64,000 nucleotides of DNA from Branchiostoma floridae (lineage: Eukaryota > Chordata > Leptocardii > Amphioxiformes > Branchiostomatidae), in contig NC_049990.1 in assembly GCF_000003815.2 (NCBI RefSeq), positions 21,548,472 to 21,612,471 on the forward strand, written 5' to 3'. Each line of letters opens with the position of its first letter. Position 1 is the stretch's first letter. Made by a program: the position numbers and the translations under genes. Shown here one piece after another: positions 61,401 to 63,610 of this stretch. The notes beneath the pieces were generated by a model. The model was not told where the DNA came from and did no database searches. It saw nothing but the letters and a program-made list of their open reading frames with translations.

Positions 61401-63610
61401 ACCCCCAACTAAAACCCTGCAAATGCCCCTTTTTCTGCATATATGTTGCAACTGTTGCTGCTAATACTAATACATTGCTGTCATTTACATTACAAAGTCA
61501 TGTGACTCACACCGGCCAATCAGGTTTTGTGGCACATTCACAATGTATGATGATGATTGGTTGGTTAGTTGCCATGACAACACAAGTGTGTGGATGTATG
61601 GGTGGAGGTATGAATGCCAGAATGGTTGTAACCTCTCTGGATGGGATTATGTTTTGTTGATGTTTTGAGGGTCTGTTCTAAATGCATCCAACTGCATGGT
61701 TTCTTATAACATGACTGTGTATACCATCGCATGAAGTTGGTGTGAATTTTAAGATAATCATCTGCATGGTTTGTAACAGCAGATTTGGGTTTTCACCATT
61801 TCATCATTACCTGAACTTGTCTGTCTTGTGTCAATAACAATGTCTGTTTCATGAGCATGATGTGAAATCAAGCAATTGTCATCTTTCAATCGTGACAAAA
61901 GATTTCATACAGTACATACTTTAGGAGCTTATATTTTAAGTTCAGAGACAAATAGACACTGTCCCTGAAATGCTCTCATCTACTCAAATTTGAGGATAAG
62001 ATCATCCCTTGTTTTCAAAACAAGCTACATCACTGAATGCAGCTGGATCTAATCATGTATAAACTGTCCTGAATACCTCATGTTACAAAACTTTTATGAG
62101 AAGATATGGTTGTAATTGATGACCATATCTCCACAGGGTTCCTTTATGCGATGTTTATGTATAATATTTGCATTGACTTTGACCCACAGGCCCAAGTGGA
62201 GGTAACGTGCCATGTCGAGTCAGTGGACGGAGTGGAAACTACACAGCAGAGTACACACCTTATGAAGTTGGTGGGTATATCTTCATTCTGCTTCGGACTT
62301 TCTCATTGCTGTATTCCCGTACTTGGTCAGTGGATCTCAAAATCATTATCATCATGTCTTGCTGCTCCATCTCTGGGTCCAATTAGGGTCAGTGATACTG
62401 AAGTGATTAGAAATTACTTTAAAGTCTGTCATAAAATGAGAGTTAAACTTCATCTTATTAGACTATGAAATGAAAAATTCTGTCTAAAATACTGTACTAA
62501 CAAAGCTCTTTTGTAAACTAAAAGAAGGTGACATTCTTTCTCCTCAGTGCTGAAAGTCTGGTGACTGTAAAATTTCTATTTTCCATTAAAAAAGGTCTGC
62601 ACCTTTGGCCATGAGCAGTCTACATATACCTCAGAGAGCCATATTTGTTTTATGTACATTCTTTGTCCTTGGTGCTGAAATTCTGGTGCCTACAAAATTT
62701 CTGTTTTCCATTGAAAAATCTACTTCTCCTTTAACCTAGAGCATTCTACATGTTCCATATTTGGTTCAAGTTCATGAATATGTGATATTCAAAGTTTCCT
62801 CTCACTCTTTTCCTCACAGGTGACCACAACATTGTGGTGACATTTGCCGGTCAGCAGATCATGGGCAGCCCCTTTAACTGCCACGTGTACGATGCTCGGA
62901 AGGTCCGCGTGGGAGACATACCTCTGGGGAAAGTTGGACAACCTGTCACTGTGCTCAGTATGTACTACTCAGAAATCAAATAATGGTGATGCTTGGGACA
63001 GTAAGCTGTTTTTAGAACACAACGCAGAAATTCAACTACTTATCTAAATCAACATCATGATATTTTGAGTGCTACTGTATGATGTGCAGAGTTAACAGTT
63101 TTAAAACTGATTTGTAGCAATATCTTCTTGTGCAGGGATTTCAGATTTTATTGGCCTGCAGAAGTAATGGCATGATTGTTAAAAAAAGTAATGATTGTTA
63201 GAAAAGCAATGATTGTTTAAAAAGTAAACCTACGGATCGGAGGACTGATCGAAATCTTGTTGGTAAGCCCTTTTAATTTTGTTCATTGATGTAAAGTTTA
63301 AAATTGTAACATAATGTTGACTACCATCAGAGATGAACTTACATTTGAGTAAACCTATGGCTGTATAGACAACTACTTTACTGATAAAACAAACAGATTG
63401 GCTTGTGTTTACATCTGCGTATCATTTCTCCCTCATCTCCAGTTGACACGACGCAGGCAGGAGTGGGAGACCTACAGTGCACGGTCAGCGCTAACGGCAC
63501 GGTGCCCAGCCACCTGGACTCTCACGGCACAACCCACAACCTGATGTTTGCACCACGCACTGCACAGCCTCATGAGCTGGATGTCAAGTTTAATGGACAG
63601 ACTGTGCCAG
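4093..63610 (+). CDS. jbug: Three-CH-domain filamin, Jitterbug type (54 exons, 3' end outside window)
   Basis: Filamins cross-link actin filaments and tie them to membrane and signalling proteins; Jitterbug (Drosophila jbug) differs from ordinary filamin in having three CH domains. Seen here: CH1 about residues 23-131, CH2 about 143-244, CH3 about 248-344, a Pro-rich linker about 350-520, then 23 complete filamin Ig repeats and part of a 24th. Repeats show the signatures GSPF, DTSRAG, GLDRVP and FKFNG. All 53 introns fit GT/AG, and frame is kept throughout except in exon 34. The start ATG at 4093 has G at -3 and immediately precedes an acidic N terminus and the CH1 core. In the rod, introns are almost all phase 1 with exon lengths cycling 174/147/81/138. 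The C-terminal repeats, any dimerisation repeat and the stop codon lie beyond the window. The alternative, an ordinary two-CH filamin, is disfavoured by CH3. Confidence 0.88.
4409..6363. other. Intron 1, first part, nothing recognised
   Basis: AT-rich intron DNA directly after exon 1. I see no exon, hairpin element or tandem array. Position and length would suit first-intron regulatory elements, but no specific site can be supported. Confidence 0.5.
6364..6565. mobile_element. 200-bp palindromic MITE, GTTCACCTTTATC family, copy 1
   Basis: The ends CTAGTTCACCTTTATCC and GGATAAAAGTGAACTAG are reverse complements with one mismatch. Inside, GGATATCAAGT and ACTTGATATCC form a second inverted pair, so the unit folds into a long hairpin. 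A second copy lies in intron 20 at 39932-40139, with the shared CCACCGTCCGTC core. No coding capacity. Confidence 0.75.
6566..7304. other. Intron 1 DNA, nothing recognised
   Basis: AT-rich sequence with two short open frames (6479-6871 minus, 6976-7176 plus) lacking recognisable domains or splice context. Judged noncoding. Confidence 0.45.
7305..7460 (+). mobile_element. Internally deleted copy of the 34411-35492 element
   Basis: The left part matches the start of the element at 34411 (shared CCTAAGAC and ATTTTTTGCTGAT blocks), and the right part matches its end (shared GCCATGAGTTTGAGC and a degenerate CTCCC..TTAA terminus). The central 900 bp or so are absent. This is the usual origin of a MITE from a longer transposon. 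Confidence 0.65.
7461..9772. other. Intron 1 DNA, nothing recognised
   Basis: AT-rich intron sequence. I find no exon-like segment, structured RNA or clear repeat. Short open frames on both strands have no recognisable content. Confidence 0.45.
11341..12107 (+). pseudogene. 5'-truncated non-LTR retrotransposon reverse transcriptase (CR1/Jockey-like)
   Basis: The open frame encodes only the C-terminal part of a LINE reverse transcriptase. It begins at the catalytic motif (GYADDVG, the YADD box) and continues through a motif D-like GKKSQLL, a motif E-like LGFILDKNLTL, and the typical C-terminal RPVLEYGHVL...VQQRALRII segment. The endonuclease and the N-terminal half of the RT are missing, as expected of 5' truncation at insertion, so it cannot be active. 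It lies inside the TIR element in the same orientation as the filamin gene. The frame is still open over 250 codons, which suggests a fairly young insertion. Assignment to CR1 rather than another LINE clade is tentative. Confidence 0.82.
12108..12300 (+). repeat. LINE 3' UTR and tail
   Basis: Downstream of the RT stop, a short region has a polyadenylation signal (AATAAA at 12278) followed by short GAAATG-like units near 12284-12297. A short simple-repeat tail instead of poly(A) is common in CR1-type LINEs. The exact 3' boundary is uncertain. Confidence 0.45.
12451..12558 (+). repeat. Two copies of a 54-bp GC-rich tandem repeat
   Basis: CCTGGATTACG at 12454 recurs at 12508, and flanking sequence (CGTCGCAA, CGGCGTC, GTCCGTCC) repeats with a 54-bp period. 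It lies in the right arm of the TIR element. Open frames here are by-products of the repeat. Confidence 0.6.
12797..15515. other. Intron 1, last part, nothing recognised
   Basis: AT-rich intron DNA between the composite element and exon 2. I see no exon or clear repeat. Isolated open frames (13257-13586 and 14038-14424 on the minus strand) show no domain. Confidence 0.45.
15516..15723 (+). CDS. jbug: Filamin exon 2: end of CH1, start of CH2
   Basis: Enters in phase 1 and leaves in phase 2. It encodes the last CH1 helix (NEKLMLGLIWTLIQHYQI), a short inter-domain linker, and the start of CH2 (KKHMLLWLQTVLPECRITNL, then DWNDGIAL). The CH1-CH2 pair is the standard actin-binding domain of the spectrin/filamin superfamily. 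Followed by a 275-bp intron. Confidence 0.93.
15999..16122 (+). CDS. jbug: Filamin exon 3: core of CH2
   Basis: Encodes SALVDYCCPGLVPHWRSLN and ALQNCRNAMDIAEREFNIPQ, matching the CH2 helices of filamin. Entry phase 2, exit phase 0. Confidence 0.93.
16123..16937. other. Intron 3, nothing recognised
   Basis: 815 bp of AT-rich intron. The exon 3 frame stays open for about 80 codons past the donor, but that sequence has no filamin similarity and the GTAGAA donor is used. Confidence 0.6.
16938..17093 (+). CDS. jbug: Filamin exon 4: end of CH2 and start of CH3
   Basis: The first half (VVSPEDFSDPSLDELSGMTY) is the conserved end of CH2. An ordinary filamin would then go into a short linker and Ig repeat 1. 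Here it continues KEDGPGYDAALQALNSLVPE and AKVNNFQ, the first helix and loop of a third CH domain. Both boundaries are phase 0 (52 codons). Confidence 0.9.
17133..17417 (+). mobile_element. tRNA-derived SINE, family A, full copy
   Basis: A pol III A-box-like TGGCTGAGTAGG (17138-17149) and B-box-like GTTTGATCC (17181-17189) are spaced as in a tRNA. A non-tRNA body of about 220 bp follows and ends in a T-rich stretch near 17417. A related copy lies in reverse orientation at 52776-52996 with a shared body (AGAGTATGG, CACTACCAG.GGACTAGCCT). The acceptor-stem ends do not pair, so it is not a functional tRNA gene. Confidence 0.7.
17418..21949. other. Intron 4 remainder, nothing recognised
   Basis: About 4.5 kb of AT-rich intron inside the CH3 coding region. 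I see no further exon: CH3 reads continuously from exon 4 to exon 5. A short ATG repeat lies near 21631-21650. A TCCTTGGTGCTGAAA word at 17866-17880 recurs in other introns. Confidence 0.45.
21950..22061 (+). CDS. jbug: Filamin exon 5: core of CH3
   Basis: Encodes GDLADGRVLCGMMHQLGG and then PSYHSLSPQEASDNIAQ: the DG.(V/A)LC loop-helix and following helices of a CH domain. Phase 0 in, phase 1 out. It joins exons 4 and 6 into a single CH fold of about 97 residues, the feature that marks Jitterbug-type filamin. Confidence 0.9.
22159..22247 (+). repeat. Interstitial TTAGGG telomere-like tract
   Basis: About 90 bp of imperfect tandem TTAGGG units (with TTTGGG and TTACGA variants), about 100 bp after exon 5. 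The central run at 22206-22230 is perfect. It is too short and degenerate to be a chromosome end. Confidence 0.85.
22248..24334. other. Intron 5 remainder, nothing recognised
   Basis: About 2.1 kb of AT-rich intron with no recognisable exon or repeat. Confidence 0.45.
24335..24770 (+). CDS. jbug: Filamin exon 6: end of CH3 and first part of Pro-rich linker
   Basis: The longest exon (436 nt; phase 1 in, phase 2 out). It completes CH3 with ALNWGNSLGVTPTFTAEEV and VPSLAIMSYIAQVQAK. The rest is low-complexity linker: RRRSSG (about residues 353-358) fits a basophilic-kinase site, and DFTFPPPPSSPPP (FPPPP at about 413-417) fits the Ena/VASP EVH1 ligand class, followed by FVPPSPPAS. Function of these motifs is inferred. 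Confidence 0.88.
25142..25319 (+). CDS. jbug: Filamin exon 7: Pro-rich linker
   Basis: Encodes YYSEIPSPVYQPPSP, VYAPPSPREEPTP and an acidic end (MVDEPLIVPE). Repeated PPSP words could serve WW or SH3 partners or proline-directed kinases. Entry phase 2, exit phase 0 with donor GTACCT, which is weaker than its neighbours but makes the frame fit exon 8. An alternative exit cannot be ruled out. Intron 6 before it is 371 bp with nothing recognised. Confidence 0.75.
25320..27349. other. Intron 7, first part, nothing recognised
   Basis: AT-rich intron. A word complementary to the dispersed TTGGTGCTGAAA motif occurs near 26794-26810 with one mismatch. No exon or clear mobile element seen. Confidence 0.45.
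27350..27659 (+). repeat. Two copies of a 155-bp tandem duplication
   Basis: TTTCTTCATTCTAC and CCAATATCAGGTCTCTTCCT recur 155 bp apart, as do ATTGAACCATTATTTCAAAT and CTGTTATTTTGGTCCCAGA. Divergence between the copies is modest. No coding capacity. Confidence 0.8.
27660..29018. other. Intron 7, last part; less AT-rich segment at 27660-28150
   Basis: The first 500 bp are noticeably less AT-rich than the surrounding intron and contain a 101-codon open frame (27748-28053) with no recognisable domain. It might be conserved noncoding DNA; nothing in the sequence proves this. The rest is ordinary intron. Confidence 0.3.
29019..29144 (+). CDS. jbug: Filamin exon 8: end of linker and start of Ig1
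   Basis: Starts YVAPVFAPPPRSGGYGG (linker, with an SH3-ligand-like PPPR) and then LDLSRVSVAGNGVNQAP..GKPADIR, the first strands of Ig repeat 1. Phase 0 on both sides, 42 codons. A 570-bp intron with nothing recognised follows. Confidence 0.85.
29715..29847 (+). CDS. jbug: Filamin exon 9: Ig1 centre
   Basis: ITPTGAVGGNFVVEAESPGG and TGYLTGHFTPEEI are the middle strands of Ig1. Phase 0 in, phase 1 out; from here the rod keeps phase 1. The following 470-bp intron holds a 111-bp tandem duplication. Confidence 0.85.
30105..30232 (+). repeat. 111-bp tandem duplication in intron 9
   Basis: AGAGTGAGTCAAAAGAA at 30105 recurs at 30216, with similar flanks (CTTGAT.AAAGATA-like). The copies are diverged, so the unit boundaries are approximate. 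Confidence 0.55.
30318..30455 (+). CDS. jbug: Filamin exon 10: Ig1 end, Ig2 start
   Basis: 138-nt class. GQYQVSVKCDGRDVPSSPFN ends Ig1 with an SSPF variant of the GSPF motif; VRVMGMNRALLGSLAAF begins Ig2. The next intron (461 bp) contains a SINE-like element. Confidence 0.88.
30541..30826 (+). mobile_element. tRNA-derived SINE-like element, family B
   Basis: A good pol III B box (GGTTCAAATCC, 30583-30593) lies about 30 bp after an A-box-like stretch, followed by a body and a CTTTACCTTTAACTTTTAGG tail. The body differs from family A at 17133. Boundaries are approximate. Confidence 0.5.
30917..31093 (+). CDS. jbug: Filamin exon 11: Ig2 core
   Basis: ETGTAGEGDIDVTVRGPNG, GAGNYRVTYSPNETGWHEVE and EFNGDDIP form the main strands of Ig2. 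177 nt, phase 1 both ends. A 505-bp intron with nothing recognised follows. Confidence 0.9.
31599..31742 (+). CDS. jbug: Filamin exon 12: Ig2 end, Ig3 start
   Basis: Opens with GSPFRQEVVDSWNVTAEGEG and continues into Ig3 (FSVLGTAGGELMVNIQ). 144 nt; it corresponds to the 147-nt exon class. Confidence 0.88.
31743..32980. other. Intron 12, nothing recognised
   Basis: 1.24 kb of AT-rich intron. A reverse copy of the dispersed TTGGTGCTGAAA word lies at 32257-32270. No other structure seen. Confidence 0.5.
32981..33061 (+). CDS. jbug: Filamin exon 13: Ig3 centre
   Basis: 81-nt class: SPSGRRVPETLGARYGDYLC and SYVPTEA, the C-D-E strand region of an odd-numbered repeat. Phase 1 both ends. Confidence 0.88.
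33062..34129. other. Intron 13, nothing recognised
   Basis: 1.07 kb of AT-rich intron with no recognisable exon or repeat. Confidence 0.5.
34130..34267 (+). CDS. jbug: Filamin exon 14: Ig3 end, Ig4 start
   Basis: 138-nt class: GMHTIDVAYNGMTVQGSPFH closes Ig3; DQGIIGRPVDFD opens Ig4. Confidence 0.9.
34411..35492. mobile_element. 1.08-kb TTAA-flanked non-autonomous DNA element
   Basis: The element starts TTAACGGGGG and ends CCTCCCGTTAA, giving imperfect inverted ends with TTAA at both borders. TTAA is the piggyBac target duplication, but the termini are not a clear piggyBac match and no transposase is present. A 156-bp internally deleted relative is at 7305-7460. It occupies most of intron 14. 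Confidence 0.6.
35737..35910 (+). CDS. jbug: Filamin exon 15: Ig4 core
   Basis: 174-nt class: DASRAGNGRIDVTVMDG, RYSASFVPQTANPHDVTVTF and EGQNVP. First exon of the regular four-exon cycle. The last codon is split C|GA, giving Arg where nearly all repeats have Gly before SPF. A 266-bp intron follows. Confidence 0.92.
36177..36323 (+). CDS. jbug: Filamin exon 16: Ig4 end, Ig5 start
   Basis: 147-nt class: SPFRVNIIDASRVRASGDGL, DRVPIGTGTEFFVDSQGGGD and VDVAVKIT. The following intron is the shortest in the gene at 111 bp. Confidence 0.92.
36435..36515 (+). CDS. jbug: Filamin exon 17: Ig5 centre
   Basis: 81-nt class: GPTGRDVPARVSGGNGHWTV then QYTPTEV. Phase 1 both ends. A 427-bp intron with nothing recognised follows. 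Confidence 0.92.
36943..37080 (+). CDS. jbug: Filamin exon 18: Ig5 end, Ig6 start
   Basis: 138-nt class: DHNILVTFAGMQIYGSPFLS and INQVQVGDIPNGKMGQPVQV. The first, split codon reads Cys (T|GT) instead of the usual Gly. A 643-bp intron with nothing recognised follows. Confidence 0.92.
37724..37897 (+). CDS. jbug: Filamin exon 19: Ig6 core
   Basis: 174-nt class: DTSRAGHGDLAANVSVNYQN, SYLLTFVPQTTVTHDLVFKF and NGSIIP. A 399-bp intron with nothing recognised follows. Confidence 0.93.
38297..38443 (+). CDS. jbug: Filamin exon 20: Ig6 end, Ig7 start
   Basis: 147-nt class, with GCPYRCKIVDASQVTAHGDG, LDRIPVDRPTNFYIDTSRAG and DADIDVRIA. GCPY replaces GSPF here, as in exons 40 and 48. Confidence 0.93.
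38444..39238. other. Intron 20, first part, nothing recognised
   Basis: AT-rich intron without recognisable exon or repeat. Confidence 0.5.
39239..39350 (+). repeat. GTGTT-type minisatellite with 35-bp higher-order period
   Basis: A run of GTGTT/GTGCT pentamers in which GTGGTGCTAT recurs at 39271 and 39306, a 35-bp higher-order unit. Short open frames here are rich in Val, Cys and Leu only because of the repeat. Confidence 0.85.
39932..40139. mobile_element. Palindromic MITE, GTTCACCTTTATC family, copy 2
   Basis: Ends GTTCACCTTTATC (39932) and GATAAAGGTGAAC (to 40139) are exact reverse complements over 13 bp. The core CCACCGTCCGTC and GGATATCAAGT words match the copy in intron 1 (6364-6565). 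Confidence 0.75.
40140..41260. other. Intron 20, last part, nothing recognised
   Basis: AT-rich intron DNA with no recognisable feature. Confidence 0.5.
41261..41341 (+). CDS. jbug: Filamin exon 21: Ig7 centre
   Basis: 81-nt class: GTEAKNVPVKLTGGSGKYVA and EYTPTQV. GTEA stands in place of the usual GPSG. A 458-bp intron with nothing recognised follows. Confidence 0.9.
41800..41937 (+). CDS. jbug: Filamin exon 22: Ig7 end, Ig8 start
   Basis: 138-nt class: GEHQITVTYAGRQIPGSPFS and NQIRVGNIPRGRVGHPVEVF. A 410-bp intron with nothing recognised follows. Confidence 0.93.
42348..42521 (+). CDS. jbug: Filamin exon 23: Ig8 core
   Basis: 174-nt class: DATKAGSGVLEATVNCPTDP, RFKLVFVPRCNHPHDIAFKF and NGNVVP. 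A 349-bp intron with nothing recognised follows. Confidence 0.93.
42871..43017 (+). CDS. jbug: Filamin exon 24: Ig8 end, Ig9 start
   Basis: 147-nt class: GSPYKCYISDASQAQARGDG, LDRVPIKTPASFVIDTSRAG and NGDVVTIIT. A 189-bp intron follows. Confidence 0.93.
43207..43287 (+). CDS. jbug: Filamin exon 25: Ig9 centre
   Basis: 81-nt class: SPSGRNIPCRLSHQGTLYDA and EYVPLEV. The next intron is 117 bp and ends in a run of 15 C (43386-43400) directly before the ACAG acceptor. Confidence 0.93.
43405..43542 (+). CDS. jbug: Filamin exon 26: Ig9 end, Ig10 start
   Basis: 138-nt class: GDHQIDIHFDQQPIPGSPFH and VRIREIPQGRVGKTVQVE. A 277-bp intron follows. Confidence 0.93.
43820..44031 (+). CDS. jbug: Filamin exon 27: Ig10 core fused to start of next exon class
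   Basis: 212 nt, off the pattern. It contains a full 174-nt-class segment (DTSLAGRGSLQGDVSVLRNP ... FKFNGSVVP) and runs on without the usual intron into GSPFPCYILDAGL. It then leaves in phase 0. The intron normally found before GSPF is missing, and a new phase-0 intron interrupts the 147-nt class. Confidence 0.92.
44101..44345 (+). repeat. Possible degenerate SINE in intron 27
   Basis: A B-box-like GAATTTGAATCCTC near 44159-44172 follows a weak A-box-like stretch, and a T-rich body follows. The match is poor and no second copy was identified, so this is tentative. Confidence 0.25.
44529..44637 (+). CDS. jbug: Filamin exon 28: Ig11 start
   Basis: 109 nt, phase 0 in and phase 1 out: VRVTGDGLDRVPVNSQTQVF and LDATRAGDAEVDVSIK. 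Exons 27 and 28 together equal 321 nt, exactly 174 plus 147, so the coding content is standard and only the intron position differs. A 472-bp intron follows. Confidence 0.92.
45110..45187 (+). CDS. jbug: Filamin exon 29: Ig11 centre
   Basis: 78 nt, one codon shorter than the 81-nt class: SPSGRAVPTRVSGKGNYTVD and YTPTEV. Exon 33 shares the same 78-nt length. Confidence 0.92.
45188..46446. other. Intron 29, nothing recognised
   Basis: 1.26 kb of AT-rich intron with no recognisable exon or repeat. Confidence 0.5.
46447..46584 (+). CDS. jbug: Filamin exon 30: Ig11 end, Ig12 start
   Basis: 138-nt class: GPHKIDAKFGGMEVNGSPFT and KVRVGHVPNGVVGRPVDID, closest to exon 34. A 574-bp intron with nothing recognised follows. 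Confidence 0.93.
47159..47332 (+). CDS. jbug: Filamin exon 31: Ig12 core
   Basis: 174-nt class: DTSQAGPGELAAAVTQNYQP, YTITFIPQNTQVHDLLFKF and NGTIVP. A 475-bp intron with nothing recognised follows. Confidence 0.93.
47808..47954 (+). CDS. jbug: Filamin exon 32: Ig12 end, Ig13 start
   Basis: 147-nt class: GSPFHVYIIDAGLVTVTGEG, LDRVPVGRPTDFLVDTTRAG and ESGLDVSIT. IDAGLV.VTG matches the exon 27-28 segment. A 463-bp intron with nothing recognised follows. Confidence 0.93.
48418..48495 (+). CDS. jbug: Filamin exon 33: Ig13 centre
   Basis: 78 nt, phase 1 both ends: GPGGRRVPCRPSGHGNYTIE and YTPTEV. The acceptor is AAG, less usual than CAG. A 375-bp intron follows. Confidence 0.92.
48871..49006 (+). 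CDS. jbug: Filamin exon 34: Ig13 end, Ig14 start, with frameshift lesion
   Basis: 136 nt where the class is always 138. It starts GPHNIDVFFAGLR, then the frame breaks and meets TGA at 48939-48941. A later frame resumes TSYAYDASQIRVGHVPDG and IIGRPVSIE. Lining up with exon 22 shows single missing bases near 48908 (G in a G run) and near 48923 (T after CCC); both would be needed to restore the conserved PGSPF word. Either a sequence or assembly error or a true disabling mutation. Confidence 0.85.
49409..49582 (+). CDS. jbug: Filamin exon 35: Ig14 core
   Basis: 174-nt class: DTSQAGFGDLMANVSTNYQT, WVLTFVPQTVQTHDVVFKF and NNDIVP. The frame is intact beyond the exon 34 lesion. A 334-bp intron follows. 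Confidence 0.93.
49917..50063 (+). CDS. jbug: Filamin exon 36: Ig14 end, Ig15 start
   Basis: 147-nt class: GSPFPVKMIDASSVHASGDG, LDRVPVNRPTHFKIDTSRAG and DADIVAHIT. Confidence 0.93.
50064..50997. other. Intron 36 with short GT microsatellite
   Basis: 934 bp. A (TG/TCTG)n run lies at about 50341-50373. The last 60 bp before the acceptor are strongly pyrimidine-rich. Nothing else recognised. Confidence 0.55.
50998..51078 (+). CDS. jbug: Filamin exon 37: Ig15 centre
   Basis: 81-nt class: SPSGRKIPCSVYGSSGNFTA and EYTPLEA. A 408-bp intron with nothing recognised follows. Confidence 0.93.
51487..51624 (+). CDS. jbug: Filamin exon 38: Ig15 end, Ig16 start
   Basis: 138-nt class: GDHTISVTFAGRTISGSPFT and RVRVLDIPKGIPGKPVYID. 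A 350-bp intron with nothing recognised follows. Confidence 0.93.
51975..52154 (+). CDS. jbug: Filamin exon 39: Ig16 core (start of duplicated block, copy 1)
   Basis: 180 nt, two codons longer than the usual 174: DSSKAGAGELAAIVTHGKFN, YTLTFIPKTVETHEVIFKF and NGHVVP. Only exon 47 shares this length. The following 417-bp intron contains a 46-bp tandem duplication. Confidence 0.93.
52441..52532 (+). repeat. Two copies of a 46-bp tandem repeat in intron 39
   Basis: CATTCATTCTCTAACAC recurs 46 bp apart together with TCTCAATCTATCAACTATAA; the two copies differ at very few positions, which suggests a recent duplication. It lies about 40 bp upstream of the exon 40 acceptor. Confidence 0.85.
52572..52718 (+). 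CDS. jbug: Filamin exon 40: Ig16 end, Ig17 start
   Basis: 147-nt class: GCPHEVKMIDANRVTASGEG, LGRIPIKHPTDIHIDASRTG and DAPLSCSIK. Matches the first part of exon 48. The following 440-bp intron contains a reverse SINE. Confidence 0.93.
52776..52996 (-). mobile_element. tRNA-derived SINE, family A, reverse and 5'-truncated copy
   Basis: On the minus strand it reads B-box-like GAGTTCAATCCC (52972-52983), then ACCAAGTCACACC, AGTATGGAAGTTGAGC and ACTACCAGTGGACTAGCCT, matching the body of the copy at 17133-17417. The A-box part is missing. Confidence 0.7.
53159..53239 (+). CDS. jbug: Filamin exon 41: Ig17 centre
   Basis: 81-nt class: GPSGQNVPCTLAGSKGSYKA and TYVPVEV. A 436-bp intron with nothing recognised follows. 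Confidence 0.93.
53676..53813 (+). CDS. jbug: Filamin exon 42: Ig17 end, Ig18 start
   Basis: 138-nt class: GTHDIDIQFGNMPIYGNPFS (GNPF instead of GSPF) and VTVESIPVGRIGRTAEVK. Closest to exon 49. A 358-bp intron follows. Confidence 0.93.
54172..54345 (+). CDS. jbug: Filamin exon 43: Ig18 core
   Basis: 174-nt class but diverged: STAKAGEGQITANVICEDN and WDIAFIPKSFQDHQVMLKFN. Shares AF.P.SF.DH.V with exon 50. A 407-bp intron with nothing recognised follows. Confidence 0.92.
54753..54908 (+). CDS. jbug: Filamin exon 44: Ig18 end, Ig19 start
   Basis: 156 nt, three codons longer than the class: GSPHVCKVLNASSVTASGDG, then an expanded ANKDLRAGDAVKF and NDAGEGEILATVT. Only exon 51 shares this length and pattern. 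The following 444-bp intron contains a hairpin repeat. Confidence 0.92.
55061..55168. repeat. Hairpin repeat, AGCAGTCACTCAAGCAACTGG family, copy 1
   Basis: CAAGCAACTGG near the left end is mirrored by TCCAGTTGCTTG at the right end, about 85 bp apart. The reverse complement of the whole unit matches 57917-58012 in intron 47 (AACTGGATATG, TTTCAGACA, GTCTTTT.TCAGTGACA). No coding capacity. Confidence 0.65.
55353..55439 (+). CDS. jbug: Filamin exon 45: Ig19 centre
   Basis: 87 nt, two codons longer than the class: APSGKVSSCTILGGGRSTTH and TAVYTPEEV. A 263-bp intron follows. Confidence 0.92.
55703..55840 (+). CDS. jbug: Filamin exon 46: Ig19 end, Ig20 start (end of block copy 1)
   Basis: 138-nt class: GRHRIDVGYAGMPISGSPFA and NKIKVQDVTTGIMGLPVSMG. 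Confidence 0.93.
55927..57115. mobile_element. 1.19-kb TIR element with 5-bp TTATA target duplication
   Basis: The left end starts CCAAGGAGCTTTTATCAGGA and continues GGAGAGAG; the right end is its exact reverse complement over 28 bp. TTATA flanks both sides (55922-55926 and 57116-57120), a clean target-site duplication. The interior is less AT-rich than the intron, has no recognisable transposase, and is presumably non-autonomous. It makes up most of intron 46. Confidence 0.85.
57121..57629. other. Intron 46 remainder, nothing recognised
   Basis: AT-rich intron; a TCCTTGGTGCTGAAAA word at 57307-57322 belongs to a short dispersed motif. No exon seen. Confidence 0.5.
57630..57809 (+). CDS. jbug: Filamin exon 47: Ig20 core (start of block copy 2)
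   Basis: 180 nt like exon 39: DATKAGRGELAASVTVDNFK, YILNFTPEACKTHDVLFKF and NGDILP. The following 397-bp intron contains a second hairpin repeat copy. Confidence 0.93.
57917..58012. repeat. Hairpin repeat, AGCAGTCACTCAAGCAACTGG family, copy 2
   Basis: ATGCCAAAAAGCAGTTACTC, then AAGCAACTGGATATGG and the shared TTTCAGACA and GTCTTTTGTCAGTGACA words match the reverse complement of 55061-55168. Its right arm is mostly lost. Confidence 0.6.
58207..58434 (+). CDS. jbug: Filamin exon 48: Ig20 end and Ig21 start and centre (fused exon)
   Basis: 228 nt, exactly 147 plus 81: GCPYKVQLNDAKQVTAFGEG through VTCMIKSPSGKVVPSKISG and YKATYTPTEI. The intron usually found before the (G/S)PSG word is absent, whereas the matching exons 40 and 41 are separate. 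Confidence 0.93.
58435..59034. other. Intron 48, nothing recognised
   Basis: 600 bp of AT-rich intron with no recognisable feature. Confidence 0.55.
59035..59172 (+). CDS. jbug: Filamin exon 49: Ig21 end, Ig22 start
   Basis: 138-nt class: GSHNIQINFWGMPIYGSPFT and VIVEEIPTGRIGTQTGVV. Matches exon 42 (MPIYG.PF, VE.IP.GRIG). A 437-bp intron with nothing recognised follows. Confidence 0.93.
59610..59783 (+). CDS. jbug: Filamin exon 50: Ig22 core
   Basis: 174-nt class: DASKAGVGTVSAEVFCDKKQ, VIAFMPQSFKDHEVGIKFNG and LAIP. Matches exon 43. A 679-bp intron with nothing recognised follows. Confidence 0.93.
60463..60618 (+). CDS. jbug: Filamin exon 51: Ig22 end, Ig23 start
   Basis: 156 nt like exon 44: GGPHVCKILGADTVKAFGEG, PRGHPATFTINMNDAGNGE and IASTVT. 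Confidence 0.92.
60619..62189. other. Intron 51, nothing recognised
   Basis: 1.57 kb of AT-rich intron. A 95-codon open frame at 61373-61660 has no recognisable domain. No clear repeat seen. Confidence 0.5.
62190..62270 (+). CDS. jbug: Filamin exon 52: Ig23 centre
   Basis: 81 nt: SPSGGNVPCRVSGRSGNYTA and EYTPYEV. It occupies the place of exon 45 in block copy 2 but keeps the ordinary 81-nt length, so exon 45's two extra codons arose separately or were lost here. Confidence 0.93.
62535..62780 (+). repeat. Diverged 126-bp tandem duplication in intron 52
   Basis: CTTT.TCCT..GTGCTGAAA at 62535 recurs at 62661, with shared TCTGGTG, AAAATTTCT.TTTTCCATT and TCTACAT words at the same spacing. The left end of the second copy is the dispersed TTGGTGCTGAAA motif. 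Confidence 0.65.
62820..62957 (+). CDS. jbug: Filamin exon 53: Ig23 end, Ig24 start (end of block copy 2)
   Basis: 138-nt class: GDHNIVVTFAGQQIMGSPFN and KVRVGDIPLGKVGQPVTVL. A 485-bp intron with nothing recognised follows. Confidence 0.93.
63443..63610 (+). CDS. jbug: Filamin exon 54: Ig24 core, last exon in window
   Basis: 168 nt, two codons shorter than the class: DTTQAGVGDLQCTVSANGTV, HNLMFAPRTAQPHELDVKF and NGQTVP. It leaves in phase 1 with donor GTAGCT, so at least the next exon (expected to begin G-S/C-P) lies beyond 64000. Confidence 0.92.

Noticed and set aside
61373-61660. 95-codon open frame in intron 51
   Set aside because: No filamin similarity and no splice fit to exons 51 or 52.
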